A stretch of DNA of 23,863 nucleotides, taken from positions 1 to 23,863 of IMG/VR virus record IMGVR_UViG_3300007538_000187; one strand, 5' to 3'. Shown in pieces: positions 1-7,840 of this stretch (position 1 is its first letter; every line of letters starts with the position of its first letter). A model generated the notes under the pieces. It was not told where the DNA came from. It saw nothing but the letters and a program-made list of their open reading frames with translations, and ran no database searches. Both the position numbers and the translations under genes were made by a program. The stretch is from a virus.

Positions 1-354
1 ATTAGTTTGTTCGTCAATTATAGAAAATTCTTTTTCTAAAATTAAAAGTCTGTCTTCGATTTCATTTTTTTGTTCTAAAAGCATTACAGAATTTTCATCA
101 TCATTTTCAGATAAAGAAGATTCTAGATAAAGATTTATTTCTTCTAATTTGGATCTTTCTTCTTCTAGAGAGTTTAGTGTTTTGTTCCTCATCATAGTTA
201 AGCTTGCTACTGCTTTTCTTAATTTGTTATGTTGAGTTATTTTGTTATCAATTGCTTGTTCATATACTAGTTCTGGATTTGATTTTTCTATTCCTCCTAA
301 TAAGGAATTAAAAAATCCTGATATAAGGTTAACTATCCTGTTAAATAAATTCAT
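1..354 (-). CDS. PspA/IM30 (bacterial ESCRT-III) family protein, 3' part cut off by window edge
   Basis: The reading frame is open from an ATG at 354-352 to the window edge, giving 118 residues. The start is well supported: GGAGG lies four bases upstream, and the ATG overlaps the TGA of the tubulin-like gene as ATGA. Residues 2-20 form a plausible amphipathic helix (Phe, Ile, Val and Leu spaced among Asn, Arg and Ser). Then come NPELVYEQAI (26-35) and KLRKAVA (44-50), which resemble the start of the long hairpin in PspA/Vipp1 proteins (EDP...LEQAI...LR.A.A). From residue 55 on it is Glu/Lys/Leu-rich and looks coiled-coil. Family members bind inner membranes through the first helix and polymerise to repair or remodel them. 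A role in host membrane maintenance or remodelling during infection is inference. The C-terminal half is not seen. A generic coiled-coil protein is the main alternative. Confidence 0.68.
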   Translation of the reverse strand, partial: MNLFNRIVNLISGFFNSLLGGIEKSNPELVYEQAIDNKITQHNKLRKAVASLTMMRNKTLNSLEEERSKLEEINLYLESSLSENDDENSVMLLEQKNEIEDRLLILEKEFSIIDEQTN

Positions 355-1160
355 GTTTCCTCCGATTGTTGAATGTAGTGAGTAAATTTAATGGAATAGA
401 AAAACGAATGTTGAGATCCGTTTTCCCAAATTCCAAAGCTTGTTTGTTGTTTTGATTCTAAATAAGATCTTATTTTTTGAAGAAGTTGTTTATCTTTTTC
501 TTTTGTTTCAGAACTTATACTATAATAATAACATGATTCTGTTTGGTTGTCAAGTAAAAAATATAAATTTTCTTCATTTTTTTCTAGTTCTCCGATTGAC
601 ACGGTTCTAATTCTTGATATGTCTTTTGGTTCATGTAAATTTCCCATAATTGGTGTTGAATTTTTAAACCAGTTATAATTTGCAAGAAAGTTTGCAATGG
701 CAGCATTTGCATTATCATAATAAGATCCAAGCGCTCCTTCTCCGACAATGTTAGAAATTAATTTATTGTCCATTAACCAAATAGAATTTATTAATCCTGA
801 TCTTGCATATTCTTGAAGAACGCCAAATGTAACATTATGTTGTAATTTTTGCGTTTTTGATAAGAAGAAAGGATCAGGAACAATATACATTACTTTGACC
901 TCGCGATCTTTTATTTGTTCTAAAATTGCCAAGGTTGCTCCAGAGACCTTTGAAGCTCCGCAGAGGATAAACCAAATGTCTTGGTCGTTTCCAAGCTTAA
1001 GAGTTTTTGTTAGTTTAGGGACGCTAGATTCGTATTCTTCGTGTGTTTCACACTTTGGTAACCCTTTGCCCTCGTCTAACTCTATCGTCTTGTATTTGCC
1101 TAAATTTGAAAGCTTACGGCATATGTTTATGCCTGCATTGCCAAGTCCAATTGTTATCAT
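351..1160 (-). CDS. Tubulin/FtsZ-superfamily-like protein with degenerate GTP-binding loop
   Basis: 269 residues. The order of elements follows the FtsZ/tubulin GTPase domain. First comes a glycine-rich first loop, GLGNAGINI (5-13). Next is a strand and loop FILCGASKVSGATLAIL (64-80) where FtsZ has AG.GGGTGTGAAPVIA, then YIVPDPF (92-98) matching FtsZ VVTKPF. Then WLMDNKLI (128-135) matches FtsZ VIPNDRLL, and YYDNANAAIANFLANY (147-162) matches the helix with the ribose/base-contacting Asn. IMGNLHEPKD (171-180) could be a remnant of the synergy loop, with Asp180 in the catalytic position. The GGGTGTG signature is reduced to SKVSGAT, so GTP binding or hydrolysis may be weak or absent. The C-terminal domain is short. 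It overlaps the polymerase stop and the PspA-like start (ATGA at both ends), so the three are probably co-translated. Fold assignment is from pattern only. It is not a close PhuZ relative as far as I can see. Confidence 0.72.
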   Translation of the reverse strand: MITIGLGNAGINICRKLSNLGKYKTIELDEGKGLPKCETHEEYESSVPKLTKTLKLGNDQDIWFILCGASKVSGATLAILEQIKDREVKVMYIVPDPFFLSKTQKLQHNVTFGVLQEYARSGLINSIWLMDNKLISNIVGEGALGSYYDNANAAIANFLANYNWFKNSTPIMGNLHEPKDISRIRTVSIGELEKNEENLYFLLDNQTESCYYYSISSETKEKDKQLLQKIRSYLESKQQTSFGIWENGSQHSFFYSIKFTHYIQQSEET

Positions 1161-2332
1161 TTTAATTCTCCTAAATTTCTTCCGACATTTACATTTACTT
1201 TGAACTTTCCAAGTTTTGTGTTTTCAAAGATTTCAACAATTTCTTTTATTCTTTGTTTCTCGGAAAGAGGCACATCCAAGATAATTGAATCGTGAACAAG
1301 AAATGCTACGTTGGTTTTGAGTCCTTTACAGTATTTTTGTATCGCGGATGCTCTATCAAGGAAATTATCTGAGGAGGTCGATTGGATAAGGTAGTTAAGC
1401 GAGTGGAAATCATCTGAAGGTATTGTTCTTCCAAATGGAGTAGATACAACTCCCTCCGCATAGTGTCTCTCCAATACCTTTCTCTTGTCATAGAAATCAG
1501 TTTCAATTGCTGTTGAAGTCGGATTGTAGAGCCATGCAAAAATCTGCTTCTTTGCATCATCTCGAGAAAGATTATTATTAAAAATGTTAGTTTGATTGAA
1601 ATCATGAATGTCCTCCGATGGTTGGTTATGTCCCGAAAGGGATAAAAGCGTTCTTAATTCTGCTCCGTTGAAATCAAGTTCAACAAACACATCCCATTTG
1701 GGAACGACAATGTCTTTAATGGTGTTCTTAAGGTTGAGGATAGGGAAAGACCCTTCTTGAAGTCCCAAGCGCCCTGTAATGGTTCCCCAAGGGTTGTAAA
1801 TAACTCTTAAAGGTTTATCCCAAAAGCTGTTTGAAAGGTGCATTGCTTTTTGATCTCGTTGGGCATGCCATTTCCATTTTTCCTTGTCAACTCTGATTGG
1901 TTGTTGAGCTATTTCTTTACACATTTGATTGATATTATGCATTAATCGGTAGTTTTTTGGTTTTGGATTGTTTTCGATTGTCCATTGGGTAATCTCGTTA
2001 AGTAGGTTGTAGTAGTGCTGAATATCTTTGGTTGGAACGAGGTCATAAAAACAGATATCGTTTAAGTTTACCTTAGATTTAATGAAAGATTTGAGGTGAG
2101 CCTTGATTTTCTTCTCTCTTGCTTCCAATCTATCTTTCAAATGTTCTGGGCAAGCTTCATTTATTGATTGACCCTGCATGATTATCTTAGCTAAGGTAAC
2201 GTCTCTGTCACCAATCAATTCTGACCAATCCCAAGTTGCTGTTAAAGTCTCAGGTAGTTCTCTTATTCTTAATTTTCCATCAGCAAAATAGCCTCGGCAT
2301 TCTTTTTTATCATCAATGATTTGAAATATCAT
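1157..2332 (-). CDS. Family A DNA polymerase, polymerase domain only (no 3'-5' exonuclease)
   Basis: 391 residues covering thumb, palm and fingers of a Pol I-type polymerase, presumably for phage genome replication. Motifs in order: TITGRL (184-189); motif A ELDFNGAELR (218-227) with metal-binding Asp220; motif B R257...K261...F265...Y269 (fingers helix that holds the incoming dNTP); NYLIQSTSSD (313-322), where the family has N..QGTAAD; motif C VHDS (346-349) with Asp348. The usual HDE is HDS here. About 180 residues precede the TGR motif and carry no exonuclease motifs, so proofreading would need a separate gene. Rhodothermus phage RM378, as I recall, also has split exonuclease and polymerase genes with T4-like structural proteins. 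The start overlaps the previous stop (TAATG). AGGAG near its 3' end is the ribosome site for the next gene. Polymerase identity is secure; the biological role is inferred. Confidence 0.93.
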   Translation of the reverse strand: MIFQIIDDKKECRGYFADGKLRIRELPETLTATWDWSELIGDRDVTLAKIIMQGQSINEACPEHLKDRLEAREKKIKAHLKSFIKSKVNLNDICFYDLVPTKDIQHYYNLLNEITQWTIENNPKPKNYRLMHNINQMCKEIAQQPIRVDKEKWKWHAQRDQKAMHLSNSFWDKPLRVIYNPWGTITGRLGLQEGSFPILNLKNTIKDIVVPKWDVFVELDFNGAELRTLLSLSGHNQPSEDIHDFNQTNIFNNNLSRDDAKKQIFAWLYNPTSTAIETDFYDKRKVLERHYAEGVVSTPFGRTIPSDDFHSLNYLIQSTSSDNFLDRASAIQKYCKGLKTNVAFLVHDSIILDVPLSEKQRIKEIVEIFENTKLGKFKVNVNVGRNLGELK

Positions 2333-3516
2333 TAGTCCTCCGGTTGTTGATTACGCTTTCTCAAGAAATCGTTGATACCTCCTGGTTTGTAAACATAAAA
2401 AAAGCGATATTGTTCATTAATATAACTTAAGGCTTGATCTTTGTCAAGTTTTTTTTCAAAAAAAGTTAATTTTTTTTCTATTACGTCGAACTCTGCTTTA
2501 TTAAACATCATGTTTTCTTCGATATTTCTTATCTGATTATAGATCTTCAACCAATATAAATCAGAATAATCAGATTTATTTAATTGTAATTTTAAAACAT
2601 TATTTTGTTTTGTTATATTACCATTATAATATAATTCTTTATTATAAGGAAATAAATTTATATATATATTATAATATTTATACAATATATTATTTATATT
2701 ATTTATATCATTTATATATGTTTTATTAAAAGAAGCTGTATATATTTGTTGTTCAGTATTTTGATTGTATTTTGATGAAAACTCTTTTATTCCATCTGAT
2801 CTTGTACCAGCAACCATGATCCATGGACAATTTGACAAAACAAAGAATCCAAATTCATTTGCAAGATTAACATAATCAGAAAATAATGGAGAAGAAACAA
2901 ATTCTTCTTTTTGTGTATCGTCTCCACACTTTAAAGGAGCAATAGAAAAAGCCAATCCAGATGTAAAAATGTTTGAATTAACAGATTTCTGCCATCCTGT
3001 CATTGTTAAAGGAAAATTTGGACCTTTTTGTGATAAAAATGATAAAAAAGACTTGACATAATGTTTAAATTGTGTTATACTATTATGGAGTTTGTTTGTT
3101 TTAATATATTCATGAAAATCTTGTAATAAGTTATTTGCATAGTTTTCATATTCAACACTAGGAGATACATATGAGTAGTAAGCTATAGGCGAAGATAAGT
3201 ACGGATCTTGAGATTTTTCTTTTGCCATCCAAGCCATTTGTACTTTAAATTGTTTGAAAGCATCAACAGCAAAATTGATGCCCTGAATTTGTTTACCGTT
3301 ATCAGATATTGTTTTTATTACATCATCGTTAGGGATGATAGTTTCATATCTGCTATTAACTCTTTGATAAAACACTTTCTCGAACAGATTAGGTTCAAAA
3401 TAAGCATTTTCTTTTTCAAATGCTCCTTCTTCGTTCCTAAAGTGTCCAAACCATTTTGATCTTTCTTGAAACAAATACCTCAATGGTCTTGTTGTGTTTT
3501 TTCCATTGTATTTCAT
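2332..3516 (-). CDS. Unknown 394-aa protein coupled to the hub gene, possibly virion-associated
   Basis: I do not recognise a family. It is rich in aromatic residues and Asn, with no signal peptide or clear membrane helix. A middle part (about 160-240) contains GPNFPLTMTGWQ and a Cys-containing segment (SNCPWIMVAGTRSDGI) that look like a folded core. Residues about 260-315 are dominated by Asn, Ile and Tyr and are encoded by very AT-rich DNA. The C terminus is charged and helical (Glu/Lys/Phe). The ATG shares a base with the hub stop (TAATG), and GAGGG lies upstream, so it is translated together with the 1326-aa hub-like protein. The following polymerase is coupled to it in the same way. By position it may be a tail or baseplate component, but nothing in the sequence proves this. 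Confidence 0.75.
   Translation of the reverse strand: MKYNGKNTTRPLRYLFQERSKWFGHFRNEEGAFEKENAYFEPNLFEKVFYQRVNSRYETIIPNDDVIKTISDNGKQIQGINFAVDAFKQFKVQMAWMAKEKSQDPYLSSPIAYYSYVSPSVEYENYANNLLQDFHEYIKTNKLHNSITQFKHYVKSFLSFLSQKGPNFPLTMTGWQKSVNSNIFTSGLAFSIAPLKCGDDTQKEEFVSSPLFSDYVNLANEFGFFVLSNCPWIMVAGTRSDGIKEFSSKYNQNTEQQIYTASFNKTYINDINNINNILYKYYNIYINLFPYNKELYYNGNITKQNNVLKLQLNKSDYSDLYWLKIYNQIRNIEENMMFNKAEFDVIEKKLTFFEKKLDKDQALSYINEQYRFFYVYKPGGINDFLRKRNQQPED
2590..2760 (-). other. Extreme AT-rich patch with three TATAAATA octamers inside a gene
   Basis: This stretch is nearly all A and T, much more so than the surrounding genes. On the minus strand it holds three exact TATAAATA octamers (2682-2675, 2698-2691, 2707-2700), the T4 late-promoter core. 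It lies about 340-370 bases before the polymerase start. It also encodes an Asn/Ile/Tyr-rich segment, so repeated ATA-AAT codons may explain the octamers by chance. Either reading is possible. Confidence 0.35.
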
Positions 3517-6500
3517 TAATTGTTGCCCTCGATAGTATTGGTTTCAAATACAGAGATAATTTCTCCACAAGCTGCTGAATCAGTTCCATCGCCAACACCA
3601 GCATTGGCTAGTGAATTAGGCTCTTGTAGCTTAGTGATCAATCCATCTAAAGTATCATCATTTCCATCTTCATCACCTGAAAAGAAGAATCTAGCTTCAA
3701 TTGAGGTTTTAAACCCTTCAACCCCTATTGTAGTCTTAACACTTGTGATAAGGTGATAACCACCAATACCCATTAGTTTAGCATAATTCATTACATCATT
3801 ATCGATAAGTTTTTTTGAAGGATTTCCAAATTCATCTCCACCGATTCCAAATGGGTCAACATATATTTGCATTCCCGGAAAGAATAAGAAGTTACCATAA
3901 AGCTCCATTGAAACATTGTAAACATTTGATAGTTGAGCAAAGTCACCAAGACCTCGATACCTCATCATTCTGGATTCTCGGAGATAAGTGATATTGGTTT
4001 TGCTAAAACTAACCTTTTTCATTAACCCTGAGGCTGCACCAATATGAAAATGATAGATTCCTTGATCTAAATCATCAGAGTAGATTCCTTTTCCTTTATG
4101 TGTTAAAGGTTTCGAATCTGGATAAATTGCAACAAATGTGTACATATCATGAGCACCTCCTGTTCCTGTGTAGGAAAGAGGAATAGTTCCACTAGTAACA
4201 TAAGGGTGATTTAAATTAACAATTCCATATTTTGCTGAAAAATTGCTTCCTCTATTTGTGAATAATTTTAGCTGATCGTTTTGTTCTTTACTTCCAAACA
4301 TTTGAGCTTGTCTGAAGAAAAGTGTTTTATCATGTTCTTTGTTATAACAAACTTCTGTTAAAATATCTCCCATCAAACGATTTGCAAGAATCAATATAAA
4401 ATCCATTAATGGATAATTGTATCTTTCTGATGCCAATATTTCTTCTGTAAACCATTCTTTGAAGAAATCTAAAGATATTGGAATTGACGCAAGATTAACT
4501 TGAACGGTTTTTGTAGAAGGTGGGGTACCACTACTGTAGGGTAGGTGTTCATTAAATTCAAAATCTGTTAAGATAATGGAAACATTTTCTGTTCCTTGAA
4601 CTCTTGTTCCATTTTGTTCGTAAAGACAATCCATCAAGACATAAAGCAAATCTCCAAGAAAAAAGAATTTTTTTGTTTGTCCTGCACTTGCTGAAAATCC
4701 TGAATCCAAACTAGTTTCAATTGTTGGAACATGAGTAAAGGTTCCTGATTGCTTAAAGGTTCTAAGCTGTGATTGGTCTGTTACTGTAACTGATCTTAAT
4801 AAGCCATATTTAACCAATCTTCCTTGAATCGATCTAGAAGATTGTTTAGTTATCTCAAGTCTTCTTTGTTCAATTGCTGCTGTAAGTTTTGCTAATTGAG
4901 ATTTTGTACATTTTCCATCTTTTATAAGATCTCTTAAATTATCTAATTCATCCTTAAGTTCTTTTTCTTGTTGTTGCGTTACCAATGCATTAAACTTGTA
5001 AGAGCTTAATAAAGCATCTGGATATCCAAAATAATTTATATTTAAATCAATCGTTCCATCATCTGCAATGTTAATATCATGATCTAATGCTGAGAACAAA
5101 AAAGATTTGTTTTGTTTATCAATTGCTTCAAAAAATTCATCTGGGTCGACTCCTTGAGAAGTGATAAGATTTCTAGTTGCCGGTGTATCTTGATAATTCC
5201 AACCAACATCAATTTTTATCTTGTAATCTACTGGTTTGTAAAACTCTCTAAAGAAAGCATCAACACCATCTTCAACAAGATTGTCTGATGTTGAATTAAC
5301 AATTAAATCAAGAAATCTAAATTTTGTTTGTTGCTTTGTTGATGGGTTTGTACTAACTGTCATGAATGTATCTCTTTGTGCGACAAGATCACCAAAGTCT
5401 TGAAATTTTAAAGACATTGTTGAGCGAACCCATTTTTGTGCCGTAGCTGGTGTTTCTCCATCAAAGTCAAACGATATTGATTTTATCCCAACACCGCCAC
5501 CACGAAAGATAGTTCTGTTTTTTATTGCTTCTTGATAATTGATTGGCTGTAAGCTTCCACCACCATCAAATTCTCTCTCAGTTGTTATTCCCGTGAATGG
5601 GACATCGATTGTTTCAATTACTCCTGGTCTATGCAATATCTTTTGTATTTTAATCTTTGGTACCAACAAGCCTTGAAGAACTGGTGTGATTTCCAAAAAA
5701 GGTTTAGCAGATGCTTTTTGAGAATATAAAGAAGTAAGTGTTTTTGAGCTGTTGCTGCTTTGCACTCTTAAAAATCTATTGCCAAAATATCCAAATTCAT
5801 GAATTTTTTTATTCACAGCTAGCTCTGATTGATTGGTTTGATCATATTTTGTTGCAAGACCTTTGAGATTTAACAATAGGGCACATTGTTCTAATAGTTT
5901 TTGTCTTTCGGCAATTTCTTTTTTGGATATTTCATCTTCTTCGTATCCAAGGTTTGCGTTAGAACCGGTTTGTTTGGCAAGATTTTTTGCTATTTCTTTT
6001 AGTAAATTATCATCATCAATATTGGAGTCAAAAAATTCTTCTAAGTTATCAAACAATAATCCTTTTAGAATATTTACTTTATTTTCAACAATAATTTGAG
6101 ACAGTTCATTTTGAGAATACTCAAAAGCTTGTTTATCCATTTCTTTTGTTAAATTAAAATATGATTTATTAGTAACCGGATCAGTGACCCTTGTAAGTTT
6201 ATTGGTTTTTAAATTAATTGCAAATTGGTAATATTTCTCAAGTATTTTTTCTTCAACATTGTAGTTAAATCTATCAAAGCCTCCACGAAATAAAGGAGCG
6301 CTAATATCATATGTAAGAACGTTTTTTGCATTTCCTGATACTTTATTAGATAATATTAACAACGGATCAGAGTTTATTTGATATTGTCCTTTTTGAAGTA
6401 TTATTGATTTGTAATTATCAAAACCAATTAAAAATCCTATAATCTTCTGATCATTTGGGTCTGGACTAGAAGGAAGTTTTTTGATCAATTTTTTTTCTTG

Positions 6501-7496
6501 TGGCCATGGACTTGGTGAATTAGTATTAGATGTTGCTCTTATCTCTTGTCCTCCATTAGCATGAGCTACTTTTCTAGCATCCCATACACGAGCTCCATTG
6601 AATGAAACAAATCCTTGAGAAAATTTAGTTCCCAAAACACTTTCAGAAAGCAATGTTTGTTCATTTCTACCATCTGTGTAATTTTTTAACAACATATCCG
6701 ATTCATCTAATGTAAGTTCGTTTTCTAAATTAGCTAAACTACTAAATCCACCATATTCTAAAATAAAAGAAGTTGCAATTGAAATCTTTTTTACAAACGT
6801 ATCAAAAGAATAAAACCCGGGTTGAACACCGTCTATGATTTTAGCCAAATCTCTTACAGCACCTAAAAAACTCTTTTTAATGTTTAAAATTGTTGGATCA
6901 TTCCAATAATTTAAAAATTCATTGCTTGGTCTTGATGTTTCTAGTTTTCCAATTTCTTTTAAAAAGTTTTCTATTATTTCTAATTCTTTAGCATTTCCCT
7001 CAATTCCAGCAGGATTAATGCTCTCAGCATATGATTTTGTCTTAAGAATATCCATAATGCCAAGTGTAGTTACGACTCCACTTGTATTACTACTTACTCC
7101 CCAAATGTACCAAGTAATTGGATTATTTGTTCCATAATCCTCAATAACTTTAGTAGTAAATACTCTATTATCTTTACCGTCACCATGACCCAATAACCAA
7201 TCAACATCCGTTGAATCTATTGAGGCTCCTTCAAAGAATACACCATCAAAATCATAATAATCATATTCAAATTCAATTGGAACACCATCTGAATCTTTGT
7301 ATTTTTTAAAGTCGTCATTAGATATTTCATTTTGACCAGATGCAACGCCATACCAAATTTCAGGAGTAACTTCAGTATCAAGTATTTTTCTGTATCTAGA
7401 AGCATCTTCTGCTTCATCAGCTGAAACTTGTAACCATTTTCCATTGGTTTTAAGTTCTTTTACTATGGTATCTCTGATCGTCTGTATAATACTCAT
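3516..7496 (-). CDS. Large baseplate hub-like tail protein (1326 aa)
   Basis: Probably the central baseplate hub, or a hub fused to extra domains. The last ~160 residues are the most telling: after an aromatic/Arg-rich stretch (RMMRYRGLGDF) come LYGNFLFFPGMQIYVDPFG and then GYHLITSVKTTIGVEGFKTSIEARF. This pattern of a "pGm.i.Vdp" barrel followed by a strand with T-x-I-E-A is typical of the C-terminal part of hub proteins of the gp27/VgrG/gp44 type. Residues about 835-885 are a charged coiled coil (QEKELKDELDNLRDLIKDG onward). The N-terminal ~600 residues show no family I know. It is much longer than T4 gp27 (391 aa). It starts inside the end of the LysM gene (4-base ATGA overlap) and its stop overlaps the next start. 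The short N-terminal match to the capsid protein (MSIIQT) is encoded by different codons. Hub assignment is inference from pattern and position. Confidence 0.6.
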   Translation of the reverse strand: MSIIQTIRDTIVKELKTNGKWLQVSADEAEDASRYRKILDTEVTPEIWYGVASGQNEISNDDFKKYKDSDGVPIEFEYDYYDFDGVFFEGASIDSTDVDWLLGHGDGKDNRVFTTKVIEDYGTNNPITWYIWGVSSNTSGVVTTLGIMDILKTKSYAESINPAGIEGNAKELEIIENFLKEIGKLETSRPSNEFLNYWNDPTILNIKKSFLGAVRDLAKIIDGVQPGFYSFDTFVKKISIATSFILEYGGFSSLANLENELTLDESDMLLKNYTDGRNEQTLLSESVLGTKFSQGFVSFNGARVWDARKVAHANGGQEIRATSNTNSPSPWPQEKKLIKKLPSSPDPNDQKIIGFLIGFDNYKSIILQKGQYQINSDPLLILSNKVSGNAKNVLTYDISAPLFRGGFDRFNYNVEEKILEKYYQFAINLKTNKLTRVTDPVTNKSYFNLTKEMDKQAFEYSQNELSQIIVENKVNILKGLLFDNLEEFFDSNIDDDNLLKEIAKNLAKQTGSNANLGYEEDEISKKEIAERQKLLEQCALLLNLKGLATKYDQTNQSELAVNKKIHEFGYFGNRFLRVQSSNSSKTLTSLYSQKASAKPFLEITPVLQGLLVPKIKIQKILHRPGVIETIDVPFTGITTEREFDGGGSLQPINYQEAIKNRTIFRGGGVGIKSISFDFDGETPATAQKWVRSTMSLKFQDFGDLVAQRDTFMTVSTNPSTKQQTKFRFLDLIVNSTSDNLVEDGVDAFFREFYKPVDYKIKIDVGWNYQDTPATRNLITSQGVDPDEFFEAIDKQNKSFLFSALDHDINIADDGTIDLNINYFGYPDALLSSYKFNALVTQQQEKELKDELDNLRDLIKDGKCTKSQLAKLTAAIEQRRLEITKQSSRSIQGRLVKYGLLRSVTVTDQSQLRTFKQSGTFTHVPTIETSLDSGFSASAGQTKKFFFLGDLLYVLMDCLYEQNGTRVQGTENVSIILTDFEFNEHLPYSSGTPPSTKTVQVNLASIPISLDFFKEWFTEEILASERYNYPLMDFILILANRLMGDILTEVCYNKEHDKTLFFRQAQMFGSKEQNDQLKLFTNRGSNFSAKYGIVNLNHPYVTSGTIPLSYTGTGGAHDMYTFVAIYPDSKPLTHKGKGIYSDDLDQGIYHFHIGAASGLMKKVSFSKTNITYLRESRMMRYRGLGDFAQLSNVYNVSMELYGNFLFFPGMQIYVDPFGIGGDEFGNPSKKLIDNDVMNYAKLMGIGGYHLITSVKTTIGVEGFKTSIEARFFFSGDEDGNDDTLDGLITKLQEPNSLANAGVGDGTDSAACGEIISVFETNTIEGNN

Positions 7497-7831
7497 GTAA
7501 ATAATCCCATTACAATTGAAAGGTTAGTTGGTATTCTTATCTCTTGTCCCTCTTCAACTTCCGCTTCTGTTGGAATAAAGTTAAATCCGGCAATAACCCA
7601 CCATTTTGTTTTGTCTCCATAAAACTTTGCTGCAAGCTTCCAAAAGCGATCTCCATTTTTCCAATAATATCTTTGAAATGGAACTCTATTGTACTCAACC
7701 TCGGTCAATCTTTTAAATTGAGGAGTTTGATATTGAGTTATCTGTTGAACTCCGCGATCTTCAAATATCTCGTCTGTTCTGTATTCTTCTGTGTCGTTAA
7801 TAACTTTATTTCTTGAATTGTATCTTGACAT
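7493..7831 (-). CDS. LysM-domain baseplate protein, gp53-like
   Basis: 112 residues. The C-terminal half is a LysM-type domain: YYWKNGDRFWKLAAKFYGD, then WWVIAGFN, then an EVEEGQEIRIP ending. This corresponds to the family's usual "GD.l..IA..fyGd...W..I...N......l..G..l.iP". In T4-like phages the wedge protein gp53 carries such a domain, and short LysM proteins lie next to the hub in many contractile tails, where the domain helps assembly of wedge and hub rather than binding peptidoglycan. The N-terminal 40 residues are charged and probably extended. A clear AGGAGAT site precedes the ATG, and the stop overlaps the hub ATG. Domain call is strong; gp53 equivalence is moderate. Confidence 0.75.
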   Translation of the reverse strand: MSRYNSRNKVINDTEEYRTDEIFEDRGVQQITQYQTPQFKRLTEVEYNRVPFQRYYWKNGDRFWKLAAKFYGDKTKWWVIAGFNFIPTEAEVEEGQEIRIPTNLSIVMGLFT

Positions 7832-7840
7832 GCTTATCTC

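Noticed and set aside
895-1203. 102-codon plus-strand frame opposite the tubulin-like gene
   Set aside because: The minus-strand protein has clear family pattern and ribosome site; this one has neither.
7089-7098. Plus-strand ACTACTTACT matching the promoter-like motif
   Set aside because: It lies inside the hub gene in the wrong direction with no plus-strand gene after it; likely chance.
7476-7496. Shared MSIIQT start of the hub-like and capsid proteins as a duplicated element
   Set aside because: The codons differ and similarity ends after six residues; coincidence.
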